From: Bin94 sp965215535
GTDB taxonomy: Bacteria; Gemmatimonadota; Gemmatimonadetes; Longimicrobiales; Gaopeijiaceae
Direction: 5' to 3'
Assembly (NCBI GenBank): GCA_965215535.1
Contig: OZ244063.1
Coordinates: forward strand, 2,108,001-2,172,000
Length of the DNA stretch: 64,000 nt
The translations under genes were made by a program, and so were the position numbers. Shown here in pieces: positions 43,687-51,406 of the stretch. The notes beneath the pieces were generated by a model. The model ran no database searches and was not told the DNA's origin. It saw nothing but the letters and a program-made list of their open reading frames with translations. How positions within the stretch are numbered: the first letter of the stretch is position 1; each line of letters opens with the position of its first letter.

Positions 43687-43967
43687 TCATTTCAGTCCCT
43701 ACCAGCCGGTGGATGAGTCTCCTGCCTTTGGATACAACCCGATCAAGATCGATCACGATGCCGGGAAGAAACTGCACCAAAGGGCGGAAATCCAGAAAAA
43801 GCTCTGCGGACGTGCCGTCGTCCTGCGAAGTCAGCCAAGTCAGGAGGCTCCCAACGGGATGCCTTCGGTAGAGCGAGTCAAAAAAACTCTCGCACCTGCC
43901 GTCGCTTCCACACATATCCGCGTTGGAACGCGGGCAGAGCGATCCTGCCTGCTTCCACGGCGCAGGG
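43661..43967 (-). pseudogene. Remnant of a DUF262 (GmrS/ParB-like nuclease family) gene, frameshifted
   Basis: On the minus strand, after a TGA at 43968-43970, the frame reads VEAGRIALPAFQRGYVWKRR and continues QVREFF, then meets TGA at a run of seven T (forward-strand A7, 43880-43886). One base fewer in that run continues as DSLYRRHPVGSLLTWLTS. Joined, this is the conserved N-terminal PxFQRxYVW...DSLYRxxPVGSLL block of DUF262 proteins, which include the DNA-modification-dependent restriction subunit GmrS and SspE/BrxU-like enzymes. The following 60 residues do not match the family (no DGQQR motif), so only about 50 residues of the domain survive. It overlaps the end of the DUF4238 gene by 26 bases. 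Confidence 0.65.
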
Positions 43968-44137
43968 TCAGGCGACTTCGACCTGATTCCAGCCCACTCC
44001 AGCCCAACGCCATGCCGTCACCCGGGCTTCCGCCGACAAAGCGCCACACTTTCCCCTATCCCTCCCCGGCCATACTCTGCCTGGATCCCACCACGCCTTC
44101 GCCCACCGTCCGTTTCCCCCAACGTCAGGAACACACC
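43687..44137. other. Stretch between DUF4238 gene and penicillin acylase
   Basis: The left two-thirds is occupied on the minus strand by the DUF262 remnant. The right third (about 43970-44137) has no gene; it should hold the promoter of the penicillin acylase gene, but no clear -35/-10 pair was seen. The plus-strand frame of the acylase stays open throughout, without coding character. Confidence 0.5.
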
Positions 44138-46744
44138 TTGAAGATTCCGCCCTTGCTTCGTCGCTTCCGGTATGCGCCCGGCCATCTCCACGGGCTTCTC
44201 GCCCTCGTCCTCGCGGCGCCCCTTGCCGCCACCGCCCAGGTTCCGCTCCCGGCACGCATGGCCGCGCCGGATTCGCCGTCTGCACATCCATCCCCGGTCA
44301 TGGTTTCCCCGCCCGAGCGCATCGTCCTTCCCGGCTTGCGGGCCCCGGTCGAGATCATTCGCGATCGCTGGGGCATCAATCACATCTATGCCGAGACCGA
44401 GTACGATCTCTTCTTTACACAGGGGTATGCCGCTGCCCGCGACCGGCTCTTTCAGTTCGAGGTGTGGCGCGCGCAGGCCACCGGCACGGTTGCACAAATG
44501 TTGGGTCCGCACGAGCTCGAGCGCGACATTGGCTTTCGCCTCTTCCGTTTCCGCGGCGACATGACGCAGGAGATGAATCACTATCACGATCGGGGCGCCG
44601 AGATCATTCCTGCATATGTCGATGGGGTGAATGCCTATATTGCCGAAACCGAGACCAATCCCGAATTGCTTCCCGTCGAGTTTGAGATGTTGGGCATTCG
44701 ACCGCGCCGCTGGACTCCCGATGTTGTGATTTCGCGTCACCAGGGACTTCTTGGCAATATTGGCGCCGAGCTCAACTACGGACGCGCGGTGGCTGCAGCG
44801 GGGGCCGAGGCGGTCAGGCGCGTGGCCAATTTTCATCCGGGCGACCCCGACATCGATCTGGATCCGGCCATCGACGGCTCGCTCCTGAATCACAATATTC
44901 TGCGGCTGTACAATGCCTTTCGCAGCCCCATCCGCTTTCGTCCCGAAGATCTGGCTCCGGCCTACCGCGGCGATGAAGATGCATTTGCGCGGGTGGAGTC
45001 GTCGCTGCGGGCCGCCTCTGCACCCATGGCTGCGCCCCCCGCAGCGGGCCGAACCGCCTCTGCAGCCACGGCACGGCATGCAGACGCCCCGAACTGGCAG
45101 GACCCGCTCGCCTGGCCGGACTACGAGAGCCTTGGCTCCAACAACTGGGTTGTCAGCGGGCGTCTGAGCGAGAGCGGCTTCCCCCTTATGGCCAACGACC
45201 CGCACCGCGCCCAGGCGGCTCCGTCGTTGCGCTACTGGGTTCATCTGGTCGGCCCCGGCTGGAATGTCATCGGCGGCGGCGAACCCACAATTCCGGGGAT
45301 CAGCATCGGTCACAACGAATATGGCGCCTGGGGTCTGACGGTCTTTCGCACCGATGGCGAAGATCTCTACGTCTACAGCACCGACCCCGACAATCCCCGG
45401 CGCTATATGTACAAGGGCGGCTGGGAAGAGATGACTGCGACGACCGAGGAGATTCCGGTTCGGGGGCGATCGCCGCACCAGGCCGAATTTTTGTACACGC
45501 GGCATGGTCCGGTGGTCTTCCAGGACCTCGAAAACAATGTTGCCTATGCTGTGCGGGCGGCCTGGCTAGAGCCCGGCGGCGCTCCCTATCTGGCCAGTTT
45601 GCGCATGGATCAGGCGCGCACCTGGGAAGAGTTTGTCGAGGCGTGCAACTATTCCAATATTCCGGGCGAAAACATGGTCTGGGCCGACCGCGAGGGCAAT
45701 ATTGGCTGGCAGGCGGTGGGAATTGCGCCCATTCGCCGCAACTGGTCGGGTCTGGTGCCGGTTCCCGGCGATGGTCGCTACGAGTGGGACGGCTATCTGC
45801 CGATCAGGGCCAGGCCGAGCGTCCTCAATCCGCTCGAAGGATTTTTTGCCACTGCCAACAATCATCTGACCCCCGCCAACTACCCCCATATGGACGCAAT
45901 CGGCTTCGAGTGGGCCGATCCCTGGCGTTGGGTGCGCGCGGTCGAGGTCCTCGGCTCGGGACGACTCCACTCCCTGGCCGACATGATGGCGCTGCAAACC
46001 GATTATACATCGGTCCCGGCCCGAACGCTCGTCCCCATGCTTGTGCATGTCGATCCCTCTGCAAACGCCGATGTCGAACAAGCCCGCCAGCTTCTCCTGG
46101 ATTGGGATTTTGTGCTGGACCCGAACTCGGTGGCAGCGGCGATCTACAACGATTTCGAGGGGCGGCTGCGCCGGAATGTGCGCTCTCTCTTTGTGTCGGA
46201 AGAGCACTCCGGCGTCCTGGGCGCGATGGCGCTCGTGCGGGTGATCGGCCACCTGACCGTGCCCGGAGGCGAGTTTGGCGAGGATCCGGTGGCCGGGCGG
46301 GACGCGCTGCTTCTGCGTACCCTGGAAGAGACGATATCGGCGCTGCGCACAAAGCTGGGCGACGACATGGGGCGCTGGCAGTACGGACAGCCCGGCTACA
46401 AACACGCAACATTGTTTCATCCGCTTTCGCGCGCGTCGCCAGCAGCCGTGGCCGATCGCCTGACCGTCGGACCTCTGCCCCGCGGCGGCAACAGCTACAC
46501 CCTCAACAATACCGGCGGCAACGACAATCAGACCACGGGCGCATCTTTTCGCATCATTGTGGATACGGGCGACTGGGACCGGGCAGTTGGCGCAAATGCA
46601 CCCGGCCAGTCTGGCAACCCCGATTCCCCCTTCTACGACAATCTCTTCGAGCTCTGGGCCAACGACCGCTTCTTTCCGGTCTTCTATTCGCGCGAACGAA
46701 TCGAGTCGGTTGCCGCAGAGCGCCATCTTCTGACGCCGCGCTGA
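44138..46744 (+). CDS. Penicillin acylase family protein (Ntn hydrolase; acylase of amides such as AHLs)
   Basis: This 868-residue periplasmic precursor starts at a TTG with AGGA eight bases before it, followed by a signal peptide (hydrophobic run ending LAATAQ, near residue 33). Residues about 55-330 are the alpha chain. The autoproteolytic nucleophile is predicted at Ser334 in SLGSNNWVVSG, and the beta chain continues to the end with RHGPVV near residue 455 and FFATANNHL near 570. Family members hydrolyse amide bonds of penicillins, acyl-homoserine lactones or other acyl-amines; the substrate cannot be told here. The gene returns to core-like high GC. Confidence 0.9.
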   Translation: MKIPPLLRRFRYAPGHLHGLLALVLAAPLAATAQVPLPARMAAPDSPSAHPSPVMVSPPERIVLPGLRAPVEIIRDRWGINHIYAETEYDLFFTQGYAAARDRLFQFEVWRAQATGTVAQMLGPHELERDIGFRLFRFRGDMTQEMNHYHDRGAEIIPAYVDGVNAYIAETETNPELLPVEFEMLGIRPRRWTPDVVISRHQGLLGNIGAELNYGRAVAAAGAEAVRRVANFHPGDPDIDLDPAIDGSLLNHNILRLYNAFRSPIRFRPEDLAPAYRGDEDAFARVESSLRAASAPMAAPPAAGRTASAATARHADAPNWQDPLAWPDYESLGSNNWVVSGRLSESGFPLMANDPHRAQAAPSLRYWVHLVGPGWNVIGGGEPTIPGISIGHNEYGAWGLTVFRTDGEDLYVYSTDPDNPRRYMYKGGWEEMTATTEEIPVRGRSPHQAEFLYTRHGPVVFQDLENNVAYAVRAAWLEPGGAPYLASLRMDQARTWEEFVEACNYSNIPGENMVWADREGNIGWQAVGIAPIRRNWSGLVPVPGDGRYEWDGYLPIRARPSVLNPLEGFFATANNHLTPANYPHMDAIGFEWADPWRWVRAVEVLGSGRLHSLADMMALQTDYTSVPARTLVPMLVHVDPSANADVEQARQLLLDWDFVLDPNSVAAAIYNDFEGRLRRNVRSLFVSEEHSGVLGAMALVRVIGHLTVPGGEFGEDPVAGRDALLLRTLEETISALRTKLGDDMGRWQYGQPGYKHATLFHPLSRASPAAVADRLTVGPLPRGGNSYTLNNTGGNDNQTTGASFRIIVDTGDWDRAVGANAPGQSGNPDSPFYDNLFELWANDRFFPVFYSRERIESVAAERHLLTPR

Positions 46745-46811
46745 TGCCGATGCCGAACTCTTCCGACGGCGGCCAAACTGCGACCCACGCTTCGCTTCGC
46801 GCCTTTTGCGC

Positions 46812-47249
46812 ATGTATGCAATGAACCCGCCTGCCACCCCCGATCCCGCCGACGCACCCCGCTTCTTTGCGACTGTGGCCGATCTGCGCGCCTGGTACGA
46901 AGCCAATCATCGGACTTGCGACAGGCTCTGGGCGGGTTTGTACAAGAAGGGAACCGGATTGCAGACAATCACAATTGCCGAGGCGATCGATCAGGCGCTC
47001 TGCTTTGGCTGGATCGATGGCATGAAGCGCACAATCGATGACAAAAGCTACAAAATTCGCTTCACCCCACGCCGCCGTCGCAGCCAGTGGAGCGCGCGCA
47101 ACCTGGCCCGCATGGAGGATCTGATTGCGGCGGGACTGGTTGCCGAGGCGGGGTTGGCGGTCTGGCCGGGCAGGGATGCGCTGGCCAGGCTGAAGAGCCG
47201 GGATGCGAGGCTTTCGCGGTGTGGTCGGAGGGTGTTGCGTACAGAATAG
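46812..47249 (+). CDS. YdeI/OmpD-associated family protein, short C-terminus
   Basis: This 145-residue protein matches the YdeI family in its first 110 residues: FFATVADLRAWYEANH, a LWAGLYKKG segment, AIDQALCFGWIDGMKR and the FTPRRRRSQWSARNLARME block. YdeI-like proteins are reported to protect against bacteriocins or peptides, without a known mechanism. Relatives usually run on for 40-80 residues with a YSYE-type segment and further helices; here the sequence loses similarity after about residue 120 and ends in an arginine-rich tail, suggesting a C-terminal frameshift or truncation. The start could also be ATG 46821. Confidence 0.7.
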   Translation: MYAMNPPATPDPADAPRFFATVADLRAWYEANHRTCDRLWAGLYKKGTGLQTITIAEAIDQALCFGWIDGMKRTIDDKSYKIRFTPRRRRSQWSARNLARMEDLIAAGLVAEAGLAVWPGRDALARLKSRDARLSRCGRRVLRTE

Positions 47250-47341
47250 GACGAAATCAGGACACTCCCTCGAGGCCGGCCGCTTTGAGCATGTCCGGGC
47301 CGCGACCTCCACAATGAGGGTCGGCGGGGCGCATAGCAAGT

Positions 47342-47701
47342 GACTTCGGGCATGCATCGCAGACGCAGCTCCGATTTCTCGGCGACCACCGAAGGGTCCG
47401 GCGCCGTGTCCGCAGCCAGGGGGGCGCCGTCGTCGTATTCAACCTGTTGGGAGTGTCGGAGCCGGTGGCGCGCGCCGTCGTCGATGCAGAGGCGCTGGCA
47501 GAGCGTCTTCGCCCATCCGGGCAGAGCCTCGGGATCGCGGCAGTGCGACCGTTTCTCGTAGATGCGGACGCGGCAGGCCTGGGCGAGTTCGCGGGCGTGT
47601 TTCCGGTCGCGCGCGAAGTGGCGGGAGATTGCCTGAACAACGGGTTCGACGCGTCGCAACAGCTCGGCATCCGGGATGCGCGGGTGTGTGGTGCGGTCCA
47701 T
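47342..47701 (-). pseudogene. ECF-sigma-like fragment (region 2 only)
   Basis: From ATG 47701 about 120 residues resemble the N-terminal half of an ECF sigma factor: DAELLRRVEPVVQAISRHFA, then RKHARELAQACRVRIYEKRS and LPGWAKTLCQRLCIDDGAR, the region 2 core-binding pattern, followed by a linker to ELRLRCMPEV. No region 4 helix-turn-helix follows in this or the other two frames; the frame simply remains open into sequence antisense to the YdeI-like gene. It is therefore probably a broken sigma gene or a sigma-like protein that cannot contact -35 DNA. The dyad array at 47785-47897 lies directly upstream of its start. Confidence 0.5.
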
Positions 47702-48133
47702 GATCGGGTCCTTCCCGGTTCGGGTTTTCGGCGCATTCGGTCGATGCGCACCCTGAAACTCGGGCGGGACTGGATGAGGCGACAGGGAATTTTTCCCTTT
47801 TCCGAAGGGAAAAACTTCCCGAACCACAGGGGGAAATGTTCCCGGGCCATGGGAAGAACGTTCCCGATGAAATGGAGCGAAAGAGGGGAAACTTCCCGAA
47901 ATCGGCCTGAAAAATGCCCAATTGTTCACATTTGGTGAATTATACCGAACATAAACCGAATAAGTGGTGGTTTTCGTGCGATCGAGCCGATGCGACGCCT
48001 TTTGCCCTGAATCCGTCTTATACGGGTGAAGCGCGCAAGCTTCGCGATCGGTCGGTAGCCAGGCTCGATCCGATATTCTGCCTCGCTTCAACTCGGTGAC
48101 CATATATTCACCCCAAGCGAAAGGAGCCTCACC
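47702..48133. other. Divergent intergenic region with dyad array
   Basis: This 432-base stretch lies between the sigma-like fragment (minus) and the Cys-rich peptide gene (plus). It contains the five-dyad array (47785-47897), an AT-rich segment with the repeated word CCGAA-A/TA (about 47944-47962), and just before the peptide gene a CATATATT (about 48100) and a strong AAGGAG ribosome-binding site (48121-48126). Confidence 0.6.
47785..47897. repeat. Array of five GGGAA-N2-5-TTCCC dyads
   Basis: Five inverted repeats with identical half-sites GGGAA and TTCCC occur at 47785-47797, 47807-47820, 47831-47843, 47851-47865 and 47886-47897. The half-site gaps are 3, 4, 3, 5 and 2 bases, and successive sites start 22, 24, 20 and 35 bases apart, close to two (then just over three) helical turns. 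Half-sites are fully conserved while gaps and flanks vary, as expected for protein-binding sites and not for a recent tandem duplication. They may be operators controlling the sigma-like gene, the Cys-rich peptide gene, or both. Confidence 0.65.
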
Positions 48134-48373
48134 ATGGTCACGCGCCGTATCCCGGCAATCCTGCTGATGATTGCCCTCGCCCTCACCGGAGCCCTGGTTG
48201 GTGGACTGGTGTCCGGTCGCTACGCTTCCGCTGTCCCGCATCCCTGCCAGGAGTCCGAGTGCAACAGATTCCTGATCTTCTGGGAGAGCTGCGACGCGAA
48301 CCCCGGTCGTCAGACGTACTGCGGCAATCACCCGGATGGTGGTTGTTACACCGACGCCTGCGGCCACTCTTAG
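48134..48373 (+). CDS. Small secreted cysteine-rich peptide (79 residues), unknown
   Basis: This small protein has a strong AAGGAG ribosome-binding site seven bases before the ATG, a basic N-terminus (MVTRR), a hydrophobic segment (residues 8-27) and an ASA cleavage-like site near residue 33. The remaining 45 residues contain six cysteines (PCQESEC, SC, YC, GGC, DAC) and no other family signature. No known family is recognised. A leader plus Cys-rich core next to secreted 6-bladed propeller proteins recalls the NVEALA-type peptide loci of Bacteroidota in layout only; the NVEALA motif itself is absent. It is the first of four plus-strand genes encoding exported proteins. Confidence 0.75.
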   Translation: MVTRRIPAILLMIALALTGALVGGLVSGRYASAVPHPCQESECNRFLIFWESCDANPGRQTYCGNHPDGGCYTDACGHS

Positions 48374-48471
48374 CGATCCAACGGTGGAGCCAACGCGCCG
48401 GGGGCGCAGCGATACGGTGGCTGCGCCCCCGGAGGAAATCCGACCTCTTTCCCGAACAAAGGCGAACCACA

Positions 48472-50313
48472 ATGAACAGAACCGGAAAGCTGCTGACCGG
48501 CCTTGCGCTGCTCGCTGTCCCATTTGTGATTGCCTGTACCCAGGCCCAGCCGAACGAGATCATCCATCCCACGCCGGACAACCTGCCAGCCGCCGGAAGC
48601 CCGGTCATTCGCGCGGCAGATGTACCGGCCGAGCTCGGGACGGAAGAGTTGGCCGAATGGAAAAGAATTCGCGATGCCCTGCTGATGAACGAGGGTACGC
48701 TGGCCTCGCTGGGTCGGCTGGGCACCATGCAGGATCGCGACGCTCCCGATATCTTCGGCTTCGAACTGGATGTGGCGCTCAATCACTCGGGTCAACTTGT
48801 CGTTCTGGATCGCCGCAACTACGCGGTCAAGATTTTCAACCTCACGGGCGAGCATGTTGCCACCTTCGGGCGCGCCGGATCGGGGCCGGGAGAATTTCGC
48901 GATCCCAACGCGGTCGAGGTTCTGTCCGATGGACAAATCGTTGTCCTGGATCGGGGCAACCGGATCAATTTGTATGCCCCTCATGATTCCGGCTATGCAT
49001 ATGCGACAACGCATATCGTAAAGGATGTGGTGCCGGAGCGGGCCTGCTCCCTCGGAGATCGGATATTCTCGTCGGGATGGAGGAGGTTGGACAACACAAT
49101 GATTCACGAAATCCCGGTAACCCCCGATCACAGCGCACAACACTTCGGTCGGGGGTACAAGTCCGGGGAATGGCTTGTCCAGGATCAGCTCTCCGACGGG
49201 CCGATTGCGTGTCTGGAAGATCCGGCACGGGTTGTGTTGGCTTTCGATAATTTTCCGGTGTTGAGAGCACATGATGCCAATACCGGGGCACTTCTTTGGG
49301 AGTCGCTCCTGGACGACTACAGTCAGCGCCCCATTGTGCAGGAGCTGAGCCCGACCGGGGGGCCACGGGTATCCTTCCCGAAAGGAGAGGGAGCACGAGA
49401 TGCGGTTGCCGCCCTGCTCGCGGTCAATGACGACCATCTTCTCCTCCAGACAGCAAGAGGCGAAACCCCCTCCGATCCATCCGAGCAGCCCGAGATTCAG
49501 ATCCGCAGCTATCTTGTCCACGCCCCGTCGGGCCAGGGCGCCCTGATTTCCGATACGTTGCCCATGCTCGCGTCGATCACGAACGAATACTATGTTGCGA
49601 TCTGGGTCTTTCCTTTCCCGCGCCTCGAAGTCGTTGGGGGACTCCCGGAAGGGCGACTGGTTGACCTGGCCGGGCACTGGAAACCCGCACCATTTGACCC
49701 AAACGAACTGCAGGAGCATGGAGAGATGACGATGCCACTGACAGGATGGAAACAGGCAAGCGCGGCGCTGATTCTGGGCGTGACCCTCGGAGTCGCAGGT
49801 GCGATTCCGGTGCCGAGCGTGGATATACGCTGGAATCTGCCAGCTTTACGGAGCATGGATTACATGCCGGAGGCAAGACGGGATTCGGGAACGGAGCTTC
49901 TCTTTGTTGTCATTGGATCGTCCGGGTGTCGCTGGTCGAACACTCCCGAATTCATCGAGCTCGTTCGCAATGCCCGAGATGCTGTGCGCAACGAGGCGAA
50001 GTCTCGCGGTATTGGATTTGCTACTCTGGGTTTGTCGCAGGATCATGACGCTGCGGCCGGTATCGAATACCTGGAAACGTTCGGGGCATTCGATGAAATC
50101 GCGGTGGGCAGAGGGTGGCGCAATACCGGATTGAACAAATACATGTACAATGAATTTCCCGGGCCGGCGGCAACGCCGCAGATCCTGGTCATCACTCGTG
50201 ATATAAGCGGTCTCGGGGGGCAGTGGGAGTTTGTCAATGAAACGGTTTTGGTTCGGTTGATCGGATCGGCTGAAATCAGAAGCTGGTTGCAGGGGGGCGC
50301 AGGTGTCTCGTAG
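48472..50313 (+). CDS. 6-bladed beta-propeller lipoprotein fused to a thioredoxin-like domain
   Basis: This 613-residue exported protein starts with a signal sequence ending in a Cys (FVIAC, residue 22), so it is probably a lipoprotein. Residues about 80-410 form a beta-propeller of the 6-bladed/NHL-like type (NHSGQLVVLDRRNYAVKIF and GEHVATFGRAGSGPGEFRDP, classic blade motifs). At residue about 423 a second hydrophobic segment (LTGWKQASAALILGVTLG) begins, followed by a thioredoxin-like domain with IGSSGCRWSN, containing a single Cys486 at the place of a CxxC. A ribosome-binding-like GGAGAG precedes an internal ATG at about 49726, so the second half could also be made separately. Function unknown. 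Confidence 0.75.
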   Translation: MNRTGKLLTGLALLAVPFVIACTQAQPNEIIHPTPDNLPAAGSPVIRAADVPAELGTEELAEWKRIRDALLMNEGTLASLGRLGTMQDRDAPDIFGFELDVALNHSGQLVVLDRRNYAVKIFNLTGEHVATFGRAGSGPGEFRDPNAVEVLSDGQIVVLDRGNRINLYAPHDSGYAYATTHIVKDVVPERACSLGDRIFSSGWRRLDNTMIHEIPVTPDHSAQHFGRGYKSGEWLVQDQLSDGPIACLEDPARVVLAFDNFPVLRAHDANTGALLWESLLDDYSQRPIVQELSPTGGPRVSFPKGEGARDAVAALLAVNDDHLLLQTARGETPSDPSEQPEIQIRSYLVHAPSGQGALISDTLPMLASITNEYYVAIWVFPFPRLEVVGGLPEGRLVDLAGHWKPAPFDPNELQEHGEMTMPLTGWKQASAALILGVTLGVAGAIPVPSVDIRWNLPALRSMDYMPEARRDSGTELLFVVIGSSGCRWSNTPEFIELVRNARDAVRNEAKSRGIGFATLGLSQDHDAAAGIEYLETFGAFDEIAVGRGWRNTGLNKYMYNEFPGPAATPQILVITRDISGLGGQWEFVNETVLVRLIGSAEIRSWLQGGAGVS

Positions 50314-51391
50314 CCGAAAATTTGCCCCCAGAACGCAGCGCAGACGCGGCCCGGCCATCTCTGTCGTTGCGGTGCCGACCATTGCCCTGATCCCTGCGGG
50401 GTGCGATTCGACCGACCGTTCGGCGGAGGGAATCAACTGGAATTCATTGCACAGTTCGGGAATGCACAGGGTTCACATCGAGAGCCTCTGGCAGAGAGAT
50501 CTGAGCGAGTGGCTTGAATTCCCAGGCGGCATGGCCATGTGGCACGATGATCTGATCTGGATTGGAGATGCACGCTCCGAGCAGGTCTGGGAACTCGATC
50601 CGGACAGCCGCAATCTCCGCCTGGCGCGCGCGGACGATGGAGATCCGGGAGGTCCCGGCAACACAATTGCAATGGCCTTTGCTCCGGGGCATGGAATGTA
50701 CGTTTTGGGTCGCAATGGCATCGCAATCTATCCGGAGCGGACGGGCGAGCCAATCTTTCACCCCATGAATCGCTCCGAAGTGCGGGGGTTCGCCACATTC
50801 GTCGATGGCAGCTACCTGATTGCGTACGGCCAGTATCCCGACGATCCTCATGTTGAATACGCACTGCACAGATACGACAGGAATGGCCAGCATATCGCAA
50901 GCTGGCACCCTGCATACGATGACCCCGACTGGGTGCGCGTCACCCACTTCTCGGGGGGTCCGGTTGCCGTAACCCGGAGCGCGGATCTGCTTTTTTCTGC
51001 ATTGGCGCCCTTTCGCATTATCCGCTACGCGCAGGGACTTGGCGATAGCGCGGTTTTGCTTGTTGAGGACGAGGAAATCATCTCTGCGTCCGAATTCCAG
51101 CGCGCGCACCCTTCGCCGGGAACCATTCAGTTTCAATGGAGCCACTCAACATATCTGGATGAGATGACCGATGGCCGCATTCTCAACGTAGCGACCATGT
51201 ATCCCGATCAAGGTCGCGAGCCGCAAATGCATTGGATGGTTCTTTCGGATGAAGGAGACGTTGTGGCAAGAACGATCTTCGACGGACTCCACTGGGTTGC
51301 TGCGCCGAGCGGCCCCGACACCCGACTTGTGTATCACCGCGGCGTTCTCGAAAATGTGCGGCTCTCGCTTCTTCCCGCCGACACTCCATAA
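50303..51391 (+). CDS. Secreted beta-propeller lipoprotein, unknown function
   Basis: This 362-residue protein starts at a GTG 11 bases inside the previous gene, so the two are probably coupled. A basic N-terminus and hydrophobic run end in IPAGC (Cys34), a plausible lipobox. The remainder is beta-rich with blade-like repeats (GGMAMWHDDLIWIGDARSEQ, LVYHRGVLENVRL), a diverged 6-bladed propeller. No catalytic residues are recognised. It is more diverged from the consensus than the propellers on either side. Confidence 0.65.
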   Translation: MSRSRKFAPRTQRRRGPAISVVAVPTIALIPAGCDSTDRSAEGINWNSLHSSGMHRVHIESLWQRDLSEWLEFPGGMAMWHDDLIWIGDARSEQVWELDPDSRNLRLARADDGDPGGPGNTIAMAFAPGHGMYVLGRNGIAIYPERTGEPIFHPMNRSEVRGFATFVDGSYLIAYGQYPDDPHVEYALHRYDRNGQHIASWHPAYDDPDWVRVTHFSGGPVAVTRSADLLFSALAPFRIIRYAQGLGDSAVLLVEDEEIISASEFQRAHPSPGTIQFQWSHSTYLDEMTDGRILNVATMYPDQGREPQMHWMVLSDEGDVVARTIFDGLHWVAAPSGPDTRLVYHRGVLENVRLSLLPADTP

Positions 51392-51406
51392 AGGGGTGCC
51401 TCAATC

